Source of the DNA: Microbacterium sp. 4R-513
Lineage (GTDB): Bacteria > Actinomycetota > Actinomycetes > Actinomycetales > Microbacteriaceae
Length of the DNA stretch: 64,000 nucleotides
NCBI RefSeq assembly: GCF_011046485.1
Contig: NZ_CP049256.1
Location: forward strand, 1,798,001 to 1,862,000
Direction: 5' to 3'
Numbering within the stretch: the first letter of the stretch is position 1; every line of letters starts with the position of its first letter. Made by a program: the position numbers and the translations under genes. The notes under the pieces are model-generated. The model did no database searches and was not told the DNA's origin. It saw only the letters and a program-made list of their open reading frames with translations. Below, in pieces: positions 8,320 through 16,143 of the stretch.

Positions 8320-10062
8320 ATGGTCGGTTCCTATCTCGACTTCGACGGCGACGGCCGGGCGGAGGTGCCCATCCGGAGCCCGTGGGGCCTCGGACTCCTC
8401 GAGTACAGCGGAGGGGCGCTCGGCAGTCCGGCGCTCAAACCCAACGGCACGCGCTTCGGCGGATGGCTCCTGAACACGGCCGATAACGTCTTCGTGGATG
8501 CCGCGGACGTCGACGGAGACGGGCGCGCCGAGTTCCTCGTCACGAGCCCCTGGGGCATCGGGGTGCTCGAGCAGGCCGGGTCGGGCTTCAACGGCATCAC
8601 GCTGGCCGGCAACGGCACGCGCATCGGGGGATGGCTGCTGAACACGGCCGACAATCGCATCGGCCCTGCAGGTGACTTCGACGGCGACGGAGCCGCAGAG
8701 TGGCTCATGGTGAGCCCGTGGGGTCTGGGCATCATGGAGCTGAGGGGCGGCGCCTTCAACCAGGTCATGCTCGTGCCGAACGGCACGATGCTCGGGTCGT
8801 GGCGTCTCGACACCTCGATCGACCGGTTCGGGCCCGTCGGTGACGTCGACGGCGACGGACGGGCCGAGATCCTCGTGACGAGCACGAACGGCATCGGCAT
8901 CCTCAAGCTCTCGGGTGCGTCGCTCACCTCATTGGCTGTCGTGAGCAACGGCTCCCGCATGGGGGAGTGGCTGCTCAACACCGCCGACAACCACTTCTGG
9001 GCATTCGCCGACTTCGACGGCGATGGGCGCAGCGACGTGCTCGTGACGAGCCCATGGGGCCTCGGCATCCTGTCGTACTCGTCCGGCGCTCTGACGTCGT
9101 CGGTCATGGCGCCCAACGGCCCGATGTACGGGAACTGGCGGCTCAACACCCTCGATAACCGCTTCGCTCGGCTCGGCGATCTCGACGGCGACGGTCGCGC
9201 CGAGATCCTCGTGACCAGTCCGTGGGGGATGGGCATCCTCGAGAAGTCCGGGTCCACTCTGGGCAATCCGTGGCTCGCCCCGAATGGGACGCGGTTCGGC
9301 GGCTGGCTGCTGAATACGGCGGACAACTACGTCGACGCGGTCGCGGATGTCGATGGCGACGGGCGTGACGAGCTCGTGGTCACGAGCCCCTGGGGCATCG
9401 GCGTGCTCGGCTTCCGCGGCGGCACGATGACGGGACTCATGCTCTCGCCCAATGGCACGCGGTTCGCCGGCGGCTGGCTGCTCAATACGAGCGACAACCA
9501 CGTCGGGATCGGCATGCAGCTCTTGCGGATCCACGCCAAGGTGCTGACGGCGCCGACCTCCGTGACGATCGACACGATGTTCAGTCAGATGCAGCGCGTC
9601 TACGAGCTGCTCGGCATCCGCGTGCAGCGCGTGAGCACCGAGAACCTCACTCTTCCCCTCCTCACGGACGTCGACATCGGCGGCTGCACGATGGGCAGCG
9701 TCACCGCGGAGCAGACGCAGCTCTTCGGGAACCGCAACAACGTGCCCGGCGGTGACCTCACGGTGTACTTCGTTCGTTCGACGGTGCCGTCCAACAACGG
9801 ATGCGCGGCGTTCCCGGCGGGGCAGCCGGGTGCCGTCATCGCGAGCATCGCATCGCCCTGGACGCTCGGGCACGAGTGCGGCCATGTGCTCGGGCTCAGT
9901 CACGTCGACGATCCACCGCCACCCGACCCCGCTGCGCCCGCTCCACTGCTGAACCGGCTCATGACGGGCCGTGGCACGTGGAACATCACCAACCCGCCAC
10001 CCGACGTCACCGCGCAGGAGAACCTCGCGCTGCGTGCGAATCGGCTGACCCACAACATCTAG
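8320..10062 (+). CDS. FG-GAP repeat protein with C-terminal metzincin protease domain
   Basis: 580 residues from ATG 8320, the first codon in good context; the frame is open 36 codons upstream without protein-like features. Residues about 5-400 hold seven tandem FG-GAP/VCBS-type units of about 55 residues, each with a calcium-loop motif like DxDGDGRAE and a conserved NGTRFGGWLLNTADN-type segment, which predicts a seven-bladed propeller. Residues 400-580 contain the zinc motif HECGHVLGLSH (H518, E519, H522, H528), the full HExxHxxGxxH metzincin signature, and a downstream Met-turn candidate (RLMTGRG, M548). No signal peptide is visible, so export is uncertain. It is 8 bases before the HEAT-like gene and heads the hydroxylase/glycosyltransferase cassette. 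Confidence 0.85.
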   Translation: MVGSYLDFDGDGRAEVPIRSPWGLGLLEYSGGALGSPALKPNGTRFGGWLLNTADNVFVDAADVDGDGRAEFLVTSPWGIGVLEQAGSGFNGITLAGNGTRIGGWLLNTADNRIGPAGDFDGDGAAEWLMVSPWGLGIMELRGGAFNQVMLVPNGTMLGSWRLDTSIDRFGPVGDVDGDGRAEILVTSTNGIGILKLSGASLTSLAVVSNGSRMGEWLLNTADNHFWAFADFDGDGRSDVLVTSPWGLGILSYSSGALTSSVMAPNGPMYGNWRLNTLDNRFARLGDLDGDGRAEILVTSPWGMGILEKSGSTLGNPWLAPNGTRFGGWLLNTADNYVDAVADVDGDGRDELVVTSPWGIGVLGFRGGTMTGLMLSPNGTRFAGGWLLNTSDNHVGIGMQLLRIHAKVLTAPTSVTIDTMFSQMQRVYELLGIRVQRVSTENLTLPLLTDVDIGGCTMGSVTAEQTQLFGNRNNVPGGDLTVYFVRSTVPSNNGCAAFPAGQPGAVIASIASPWTLGHECGHVLGLSHVDDPPPPDPAAPAPLLNRLMTGRGTWNITNPPPDVTAQENLALRANRLTHNI

Positions 10063-10070
10063 GAGCGGTC

Positions 10071-10526
10071 ATGGCTGTCACGCGCGAAGACGTGCTCGAG
10101 GCGCTCGCGCCCGACGAGATCGACTACAACGCCGTCGCGGAGCATCTCGGCCCGCCCGCGGTCCCGATCCTGCGCGAGCTCATCGGCGAGGGCGACCCGG
10201 CGATCGCCCCTAAGGCGACCTACCTCGTCGCCCGCATCCCCTCAGACGAGACGCCGAGCGCGATCCGGGATGCCGCGACCGCGGCCGAACCGCTCGTCCG
10301 GCTCGCGGCGGCCTCTGTGGCGCCCGCTGTCGGGGTCGCCGACGCACCGGAGCTGCTCGGCCGGCTCCTCGAGGACGACGACGTCGGGGTGCGGAAGCAG
10401 GCGCTCGACTCCGCCGCACGATTCCGCGACCACGACGATATCAAGGTGCGCCTCGAGAAGATCGCGATCGGCGACGACGAGCGCGACCTGCGGAACCTCG
10501 CCGAGCGGGTGCGCCAGGGCCCGTGA
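10071..10526 (+). CDS. Small HEAT-like repeat protein
   Basis: 151 residues, ATG 10071, with AGGAGC 6 bases upstream. It is almost wholly helical with a repeated pattern typical of HEAT/PBS-lyase-like repeats (AEPLVRLAAASVAPAVG, ELLGRLLEDDDVGVRKQALDSAARF). Such short alpha-solenoids usually act as protein-binding scaffolds. It lies between the metzincin gene and the glycosyltransferase and overlaps the latter by 4 bases (GTGA), so it is translated with it. A role as adaptor presenting a protein substrate to the modifying enzymes is inference from context. Confidence 0.75.
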   Translation: MAVTREDVLEALAPDEIDYNAVAEHLGPPAVPILRELIGEGDPAIAPKATYLVARIPSDETPSAIRDAATAAEPLVRLAAASVAPAVGVADAPELLGRLLEDDDVGVRKQALDSAARFRDHDDIKVRLEKIAIGDDERDLRNLAERVRQGP

Positions 10527-11407
10527 GCATGCCGGCGCGCATCTACGTGCAGATCCCGGCCTATCGCGACACGGAGCTCGGCGCGACCCTGCGAGACCTC
10601 TACGCGAAGGCGCGGCATCCGTCGGACCTCCGCACGGTCGTGCTGTGGCAGAAGGACGAGGGCGACGAGCTCCCGGAAGCGGTGCGTACGCTCCCCGGTC
10701 TCACGATCATCGAGACGGATGCCTCCAGCAGCCGGGGGCCCAACTGGGCCCGGAAAGTCCTGCAGCGCGAACTCGGCGATGAGCCGTACACGCTCCTCCT
10801 CGACTCCCATCACCGGTTCGTGAGCGAGTGGGACGAGCAGGCGCTAGGCATGCTGCGCGGGCTCGAAGCATCCGGCGTCCGCAAGCCTGTCCTGAGTTCC
10901 TATCTCCCCAGGTATATCCCGGGCAGCGGCAAGGCGCTGCGGCAGACCGATCCGTTCGCCGTTTCGCCGATGGAGCGCGAGGAGGGCGTCCTGACGCGCC
11001 TCACGAGCTACCCCATTCACCGCTGGACCGAGCTCTCCGCGCCCCTGCGGGCGTCGTACGTATCGCTGCACTTCCTGCTCGCGCCGCGCGCCTTCACAGA
11101 GGAGGTCGCGATCGACCCCGAGATCTACTTCTTCGGCGACGAGGTGACCCTGAGCGTCCGGGCGTACACGCACGGCTGGGACATCTACCATCCGCACCGC
11201 GTGCTCGGCTGGCACGCGTACAGCCGCGCGACCCGCGAGCCGCATTGGGAGCGGCATCCCGACTGGCACGTCGCCCATCGCGCCTCGCTGGCGCGGCAGC
11301 GCTCCCTGTACACGGGCGGTGCTGACACGGCATCGCTGCGCGGTGACGAGCGCTCGGTCGCGCAGTTCGAGGAGTGGGCACTGCACCGGCTGGTGGTGCC
11401 GGCGTGA
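10523..11407 (+). CDS. GT60-like (GlcNAc/Skp1-type) glycosyltransferase
   Basis: 294 residues from GTG 10523; ATG 10529 is an alternative. The opening RIYVQIPAYRDTELGATLRD and the motifs SRGPNWAR (70-77) and DSHHRF (94-99) match the GlcNAc-transferase family that includes the Dictyostelium Skp1 GlcNAc-transferase (CAZy GT60, Pfam Glycosyltransferase GlcNAc). That enzyme adds GlcNAc to hydroxyproline in the cytoplasm. DSH is the DxD-like metal/nucleotide-sugar motif of this GT-A family. The C-terminal part is rich in His/Trp (WHAYSR, HWERHPDWH). There is no signal peptide, so it should act in the cytoplasm. It overlaps the prolyl-hydroxylase-like gene by 4 bases. Confidence 0.85.
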   Translation: MSMPARIYVQIPAYRDTELGATLRDLYAKARHPSDLRTVVLWQKDEGDELPEAVRTLPGLTIIETDASSSRGPNWARKVLQRELGDEPYTLLLDSHHRFVSEWDEQALGMLRGLEASGVRKPVLSSYLPRYIPGSGKALRQTDPFAVSPMEREEGVLTRLTSYPIHRWTELSAPLRASYVSLHFLLAPRAFTEEVAIDPEIYFFGDEVTLSVRAYTHGWDIYHPHRVLGWHAYSRATREPHWERHPDWHVAHRASLARQRSLYTGGADTASLRGDERSVAQFEEWALHRLVVPA

Positions 11408-12000
11408 GCCTCGTCGAGGACGTGGCGGACCAGGGGATCGGATGGGATGCCTCGTTCCTCACGCGGAAGAACGCCGCCGAGATGGTGTCGGACCTTCGCT
11501 TCGTGCGGTGGCAGTCGAGCCGCGTCGTCAAGCAGGGCCACGCTGGGCGGACGGTCGCGGACGACCCGATGAGGGTGAGCCGCTCGGCGGGCCAGGTGTG
11601 GTTCAACAAGGCGCTGTCCAAGCGCGTCGCGCAGATCGAGGAGCGCGTGTGCGCCGACTTCGGCGTCGAGCCCGACCACCTCGAGTCATGGCAGGCGGTG
11701 CAGTACGACCCGGGCGGCAAGTTCGAGACGCACCTCGACGGGGGATCGTTCCGCGACGAGCCCGGGGGTGAGCGCGTGCTGACCCTTCTGCTCTTCCTGG
11801 AGCAGCCGGAATCGGGCGGCGAGACGTACTTCCCCGAGCTCGACCTCCTCATCGAGCCGACAGCCGGCAAGCTCGTCGTCTGGAAGAACCTGCTCCCCGA
11901 CGGAGAACTCGATCGGCGCTTCCTCCACGCCGCGACGCCCGTGCGCGAAGGGCGCAAGACCATCCTCACGACCTGGTCGCGCGAGCGACCTGTGCGATGA
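11404..12000 (+). CDS. Prolyl 4-hydroxylase-like Fe(II)/2OG dioxygenase
   Basis: 198 residues from GTG 11404, overlapping the GT60-like gene (GTGA). The P4Hc fold is clear: RVSRSAGQVWF (57-67, matching the family's RTSxxxxF region), metal ligands H110-x-D112 (ETHLDGGSF) and H175, and K185 for 2-oxoglutarate (HAATPVREGRK). GGETYFPELDLLIEPTAGK is the typical core strand pair. P4Hc enzymes hydroxylate prolyl residues of proteins such as collagen, HIF, Skp1 and bacterial EF-Tu. Placed between a GT60-like transferase and a small proline-rich protein, it probably hydroxylates a proline that is then glycosylated (inference). Confidence 0.88.
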   Translation: MSLVEDVADQGIGWDASFLTRKNAAEMVSDLRFVRWQSSRVVKQGHAGRTVADDPMRVSRSAGQVWFNKALSKRVAQIEERVCADFGVEPDHLESWQAVQYDPGGKFETHLDGGSFRDEPGGERVLTLLLFLEQPESGGETYFPELDLLIEPTAGKLVVWKNLLPDGELDRRFLHAATPVREGRKTILTTWSRERPVR

Positions 12001-12023
12001 GGCCACGCAAGAAGGGACACACC

Positions 12024-12323
12024 ATGCCCGAGAAGGACGATGCCCTCGTCAAGCAGGTCATCTCCAAGTACGGCCCGACGCTCGACCTCGTCAATCGGCC
12101 GCAGGAGCTCATCGAGATCCTCCGCAATGTGAAGTTCGACGACCAGGACGGCGGCCTGAACCCGTGTGCGGGCGCTCCGCCCGCACCGCCTCCGCCCGGG
12201 CCCACGAGCCTTCAGTTCGACGAGACCCAGCTCGTGGACGTCATGAAGGAGGTGTTCGCCCTGTCGAAGGCCGTCGAGCAGAACACCAAGCAGCTCAAGG
12301 CGATCAGGAAGCAGCTGGGGTAG
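12024..12323 (+). CDS. Small proline-rich protein, candidate modification substrate
   Basis: 99 residues, ATG 12024, AAGGGA 8 bases upstream, 23 bases after the hydroxylase gene. Residues 1-38 are a predicted helical segment (YGPTLDLVNRPQELIEIL), followed by an acidic DDQDGG (39-44), a flexible linker with one Cys and a proline cluster (PPAPPPPGP, 52-60), and a C-terminal amphipathic helix, probably a coiled coil (KAVEQNTKQLKAIRKQ). It is the only proline-rich protein in the cassette, so residues 52-60 are the obvious candidate site for hydroxylation and glycosylation; this is inference. The GG at 43-44 recalls double-glycine leader cleavage sites, but no peptidase/exporter gene is adjacent. 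Family unknown. Confidence 0.75.
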   Translation: MPEKDDALVKQVISKYGPTLDLVNRPQELIEILRNVKFDDQDGGLNPCAGAPPAPPPPGPTSLQFDETQLVDVMKEVFALSKAVEQNTKQLKAIRKQLG

Positions 12324-12415
12324 GCGGCGACGGGCTCATCAGGTGGTGAGGCGCGGGCGAGCGGACGCCCGGCTGGGCGAATGAGCCCCGACCTCGCGGG
12401 CGGTCGACACTCGAT

Positions 12416-12690
12416 CTAGCGGTCGACGTCGACCGTGTCCTGGTGAGCGAGGTCGGCGGCTTCCTGCCTGAGATAGCCCGCGTAGCCGCCAGAGGTGCGG
12501 CCCGCGTGCCGGCCCGAGGTCAGCACCTCGGCCCGGTCGCTTGCGACGACGACTGCGCCCTGGTTGCGGCAACGGGCGACGAGGTCGACGTCTTCGTGCT
12601 CCCCGAGCGCCGCGAAGCCGCCTGCGGTCAGGTAGCGCTGACGGCGCGCACCCCGCAGGCCCAGTCCGCCTTCACCAACCCGGGTCGCGG
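12416..12690 (-). pseudogene. Remnant of a family 2 glycosyltransferase C-terminus
   Basis: Read leftward, this stretch encodes GLGLRGARRQRYLTAGGF, then a HEDVDLVARCRNQGAVVV segment, then VLTSGRHAGRTSGGYAGYL. This is the pattern of the C-terminal part of GT2 glycosyltransferases (LGVR..YL.AGGFP..ALxEDxxLV..LR and TSAR..GRAPGGFA.YL). The N-terminal two-thirds, including the DxD region, is missing: upstream the frame runs into a tandem repeat and then the kinase gene at 12748. It ends at TAG 12416. I read it as a truncated, non-functional relic, perhaps of a gene once belonging to the cassette at 8320-12323. Confidence 0.6.
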
Positions 12691-12737
12691 CGCCGGTCGC
12701 GGCGCCGGTCGCGGCGCCGGTCGCGGCGCCGGTCGCG
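12683..12737 (+). repeat. 12-bp tandem repeat, four copies plus a partial
   Basis: Four exact head-to-tail copies of GGTCGCGGCGCC (12683-12730) followed by a partial copy. Read leftward it encodes (GAAT)n. It lies exactly at the broken upstream edge of the glycosyltransferase remnant, next to the end of the kinase gene, and may mark the deletion junction. Confidence 0.9.
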
Positions 12738-12747
12738 TTCGGCGCGG

Positions 12748-13695
12748 TCAGCGAGTGACCGGATCCGCCTCGAGATGCGCGAGCTCGGCCAGGCGTGCGG
12801 CGCCCTGCCAGTCTCCGGGATGCCGGCACGCGAAAGCGCCGGTCCGCGTAGCGGTGCCAAGACGCTTCTCGGTGGGGGCCTCCGCGAGCAGTTCGCTGAG
12901 ATAGCCTGCGACGAAGGCGTCACCCGCCCCGACGGTGTCGACGACCGGGACCGCAACTGCAGGCGCGCTCGTGAGGACGCCCTCGAGCCACGCAGATGCT
13001 CCGGCCGCCCCGTGCTTGAGGACGACCTCACGCGGGCCGAGCGATGCCAAGGCCTCCGCGGTCTCTTCAAGGCAGGGAGGAGTTTCGGCGTCGAGGACGA
13101 TGGCGGCCTCGTCGTCACCGGCGAAGAGGATGTCAGCGAGAGCCGTTGCCTCTCGGAGCACCGGTCGGGCGGTCTCGGTCGACCAGAGCCGACTGCGGTG
13201 GTTGACGTCGAACGACACGCGGACACCGGCCGCGCGGGCGCGTTCGATCGCGGCGAAGACCGTCGCACGCGCCGAGTCCGAGATCGCGAGAGTGACCCCG
13301 GTGACGTGCAGGAGCCGTGCGTGCTCGAGCTCGATGCCCGCGAGATCAGAGGGGGTCAGCCGACTTCCCGCGCTGCCTGCGCGGTAGTAGGAGACGACTG
13401 TCGAGCCTGCTCGAGGGGTCTCCTTGAGCATGAGACCCGTCGCCGCTGCCTCGTCGACGATGGCGTGCACATCGACGCCTTCGCCTCGGAGGTCGCGGAT
13501 GACCCGACGGCCGATGCTGTCGTCGCCGACGCGTCCCAGCCAGCTGACGTCCACGCCCAGTCGGGCCAGGCCGATCGCGACGTTCCCCTCGGCGCCGCCG
13601 GTGTCGATCTCCGCGCTACCGATCTGGGTGAAGGATCCGATGCCGGCTCCGCGCACCAGTCCCATGCTCTCGCCGAGAGTCACCACGTGTGCCAT
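12748..13695 (-). CDS. kdgK: PfkB-family sugar kinase, probable 2-keto-3-deoxygluconate kinase
   Basis: 315 residues from ATG 13695, one base after the aldolase gene. It has both PfkB signatures: GGAEGNVAIGLARLG near residue 38 and DTVGAGDAFVAGYL near the C-terminus with the catalytic Asp. The MAHVVTLGESMGLVRG opening and Entner-Doudoroff neighbours fit KDG kinase, which phosphorylates 2-keto-3-deoxy-gluconate (or -galactonate) to the 6-phosphate, the substrate of the adjacent KDPG aldolase. It is the last gene of a leftward operon that starts at 16118. The final residues diverge from canonical PfkB tails, close to the repeat at 12683. Confidence 0.85.
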   Translation of the reverse strand: MAHVVTLGESMGLVRGAGIGSFTQIGSAEIDTGGAEGNVAIGLARLGVDVSWLGRVGDDSIGRRVIRDLRGEGVDVHAIVDEAAATGLMLKETPRAGSTVVSYYRAGSAGSRLTPSDLAGIELEHARLLHVTGVTLAISDSARATVFAAIERARAAGVRVSFDVNHRSRLWSTETARPVLREATALADILFAGDDEAAIVLDAETPPCLEETAEALASLGPREVVLKHGAAGASAWLEGVLTSAPAVAVPVVDTVGAGDAFVAGYLSELLAEAPTEKRLGTATRTGAFACRHPGDWQGAARLAELAHLEADPVTR

Positions 13696-13696
13696 G

Positions 13697-14329
13697 TCAG
13701 CCCTTTGCGATGGCAGCCGCCTCAGCGGCGAGGTCACGAATCGCGTCGGCGGCACCGGCCGCGATGGCCGCACGCGGCACCATCCAACTGCCGCTCACGG
13801 CGAACACCGAAGGGAGAGTGAGATAGTCGACGAAGTTGTCGAGGCTGACGCCACCGCTGGGCACGAACCGCATCTCGGGGAACGGCCCGGACAGTGCCTC
13901 GATCAGCTTCGGCCCACCGAGCACGCCGGCAGGGAACAGCTTGACCCGGGTGACGCGGGCCGCGTGGGCCCGCTGCACTTCGGTCGCTGTCGCGACCCCC
14001 GGGATGAACGGGATGCCGCGTGCCTGCGCGCGAGCCACGCTCTCCACGTCGAGGCCCGGGCTGACGAGGTAGTTCGCGCCGGCCTCGATGGCGGCGTCGG
14101 CGTCCGCCGCGCCGAGGATCGTCCCCGCGCCCACGACGAACCCGTCCACACGCGACATCGCCGCGATCGCCTCGAGCGCCGCAGGGGTGCGCAGCGTCAC
14201 TTCGGCCGTAGGGATGCCGCCCTCGGTGAGGGCCCGTGCCACTGGAGCGGCGTGTCGCGGGTCGTCGATGACGACGACCGGCACGATGCGAACGCGCTCG
14301 ATCGCGAGCACTGCGTCCTCGTCGCTCAT
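13697..14329 (-). CDS. eda: KDPG/KDPGal aldolase
   Basis: 210 residues, ATG 14329, overlapping the SDR stop by 4 bases (ATGA). It is a class I 2-keto-3-deoxy-6-phosphogluconate aldolase that splits the phospho-sugar acid to pyruvate and glyceraldehyde-3-phosphate. Diagnostic residues are visible: E43 (AEVTLRTP), GAGTIL (68-72), the FIPGVATATE loop, and the Schiff-base lysine K130 in VKLFPAG. Length is normal for Eda (about 205-215). Together with KdgK and the KduD-type SDR it forms a standard lower pathway for keto-deoxy sugar acids in the cytoplasm. Confidence 0.92.
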   Translation of the reverse strand: MSDEDAVLAIERVRIVPVVVIDDPRHAAPVARALTEGGIPTAEVTLRTPAALEAIAAMSRVDGFVVGAGTILGAADADAAIEAGANYLVSPGLDVESVARAQARGIPFIPGVATATEVQRAHAARVTRVKLFPAGVLGGPKLIEALSGPFPEMRFVPSGGVSLDNFVDYLTLPSVFAVSGSWMVPRAAIAAGAADAIRDLAAEAAAIAKG

Positions 14330-15093
14330 CGTCCGAGCCAGCCTCCGTCGACCGGGATCACCGCGCCCGAGACATAGTCCGAGGCAGCTGAAGCGAGGAA
14401 GACAGCGGCGCCGGCGAGATCGTCCGCTCGTCCCCAGCGCCCTGCGGGGATCCGGTCCAGGATCGCCGTCGAGCGGTCGGGATCTGCCCGGAGGGCCCGC
14501 GTGTTGTCGGTCGCGATGTACCCCGGGGCGATGGCGTTGACGTTCACGCCCTGGGACGCCCATTCATTGGCGAGGGCCTTGGTGAGCCCGGCGATGCCGG
14601 ACTTCGCCGCCGTGTAGCCAGGGACGTTGATGCCGCCTTGGAAGCTGAGGAGGCTCGCCGTGAAGATGACCTTGCCGTAGCCCTTGTCCAGCATTGGCGC
14701 GGCGACGGCCTGTGTGAGCGCGAACTGGCTGGATAGGTTGACCTCCAGGACGCGATCCCACAGCTCCAGCGGGTGGACGCGTGCGGGCGCGCGCTCGATG
14801 GTGCCGGCATTGTTCACCAGGATGTCGGGGCCGAGCTCGGCGAGTTGCGCGCCGAGCTCGAGGATCTGCTCGCGGTCGCTGAAGTCGGCTGCGATGGCGG
14901 TGAACTCCTGCCCGCTCAGACGGACGACATCGCCGATGTCGCTGGCGGCGATGTTGGCGCTGACGCCGATGATGTCGGCACCGGCGGCGGCGAGAGCCTG
15001 CGTGATCCCGTAGCCGATGCCGCGGCTGGCGCCGGTGACGACGGCGGTGCGCCCAGTGAGATCGAAGGCGGACAGGCCGGAAGGAAGGCTCAT
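14326..15093 (-). CDS. KduD/gluconate-5-dehydrogenase-type SDR
   Basis: 255 residues, ATG 15093, sharing one base with the stop codon of the alcohol dehydrogenase gene. Classical short-chain dehydrogenase: TGASRGIG cofactor motif, NNAG, and the YTAAKSG Tyr-Lys catalytic pair, with the C-terminal GAVIPVDGGW. The DLTGRTAVVTGASRGIG opening and length resemble KduD (2-dehydro-3-deoxy-D-gluconate 5-dehydrogenase) and gluconate 5-dehydrogenase. In this operon it would interconvert keto and hydroxy forms of a deoxy sugar acid before phosphorylation by the kinase at 12748. Exact substrate is inferred only. Confidence 0.85.
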   Translation of the reverse strand: MSLPSGLSAFDLTGRTAVVTGASRGIGYGITQALAAAGADIIGVSANIAASDIGDVVRLSGQEFTAIAADFSDREQILELGAQLAELGPDILVNNAGTIERAPARVHPLELWDRVLEVNLSSQFALTQAVAAPMLDKGYGKVIFTASLLSFQGGINVPGYTAAKSGIAGLTKALANEWASQGVNVNAIAPGYIATDNTRALRADPDRSTAILDRIPAGRWGRADDLAGAAVFLASAASDYVSGAVIPVDGGWLGR

Positions 15094-16118
15094 CACGCCG
15101 CCCCGCCCTGGACGTCGACGAGCACCTTCATCGCCTGGCCGGCCTCGAGCTGGGCCACGGCTTCGGGGATGCGGTCGAGGGTGACGATGTCGGTGATGAC
15201 AGCGTCGGTCGCAATCGACCCGGACTCGAGAAGCCGAACGGCCTCTTCGAAGTCGGTGCGCTGATACACGCGTGCGCCCAGCAGCCGAAGTTCGCGCCAG
15301 AAGACCCGCTGCAGATCGATCTCCCGAGGAGTCGGATGAATCGCGACGATGACGAGCGTTCCGCGGACCTTGGCGAGCGAGGTCGCTCCCAGCACGGCAC
15401 GCGCCGCTCCTGACACCTCGAAGACGACGTCCGCCCCCGCACCCGCCGTCCACTCGTCGACGAACGCGACCTGGTCGACGGCGAGGGGGTCCAGCGTCGT
15501 GATTCCCAGGGCGGCGATCCGCTCACGGCGCGCGGCGTCCGTCTCGATGAGCAGGACGTCGGCCCCGTACTCCTTGAGAACCGACGCGATGAGCAGGCCG
15601 ATCGGGCCGCCGCCGATCACGACGGTCTTATCGCCGGCGGCGACCTCTCCGCGGCGGACATCATGCACGGCGACGGCCAGCGGCTCGACGAGCGCCGCGG
15701 CATCCAGCGGCAAGCCGGGCGGCAGCGCGACCAGGGTGTCGGCGGGCACGTTCCAGAGCGACTGCAGGGCGCCGGGGGAGTCGATGCCGATGAAGTTCAG
15801 GTTCTGGCAGATGTGCTCGTTCCCCGCGAGGCAGCCGGGGCACGTGCCATCCCAGTCCAGGGGCATCACCGTCACGGCATCGCCGACTGCCCACCCCGTC
15901 ACGTCGGGACCGACGGCATCGATGACCCCGCTCATCTCATGCCCGAAGGTGAGCGGACGAGTCACGCGGCCGTCCATGTTCCCGTGCAGGATGTGCAGGT
16001 CGGTGCCGCAGAGGCCCACGAAGGCGACGCGAATGCGGACTTCGCCCGAGCTGGGCTCGACGGGTGAGTAGGGGAGGATCTCGACGGCGCGATCGCCGAC
16101 GTACTGAGCGGAAAGCAA
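15093..16118 (-). CDS. Zinc-dependent alcohol dehydrogenase (MDR), sugar-acid type
   Basis: 341 residues. Medium-chain dehydrogenase with catalytic zinc ligands C37 (GLCGTDLH) and H60-E61 (GHE), and a Rossmann motif VVIGGGPIGLL. The structural zinc lobe reads DGTCPGCLAGNEHIC: three of the four usual cysteines are present and the first is replaced by Asp. Relatives oxidise polyols or sugar acids (sorbitol, galactitol, L-idonate, L-galactonate dehydrogenases). It is the first gene of the leftward ADH-SDR-aldolase-kinase operon and lies 96 bases downstream of the FadR-type regulator gene. A FadR-like site at 16144-16156 sits just before its start. Confidence 0.87.
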   Translation of the reverse strand: MLSAQYVGDRAVEILPYSPVEPSSGEVRIRVAFVGLCGTDLHILHGNMDGRVTRPLTFGHEMSGVIDAVGPDVTGWAVGDAVTVMPLDWDGTCPGCLAGNEHICQNLNFIGIDSPGALQSLWNVPADTLVALPPGLPLDAAALVEPLAVAVHDVRRGEVAAGDKTVVIGGGPIGLLIASVLKEYGADVLLIETDAARRERIAALGITTLDPLAVDQVAFVDEWTAGAGADVVFEVSGAARAVLGATSLAKVRGTLVIVAIHPTPREIDLQRVFWRELRLLGARVYQRTDFEEAVRLLESGSIATDAVITDIVTLDRIPEAVAQLEAGQAMKVLVDVQGGAA

Positions 16119-16143
16119 GACTTCATCTCCTTTGAGCGAGATA

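Noticed and set aside
12541..13821. 426-codon rightward open frame
   Set aside because: It is antisense to the KDG kinase gene and the GT2 remnant; Arg/Asp/Gly-rich composition and no ribosome-binding site. Both real features on the other strand have recognisable motifs.
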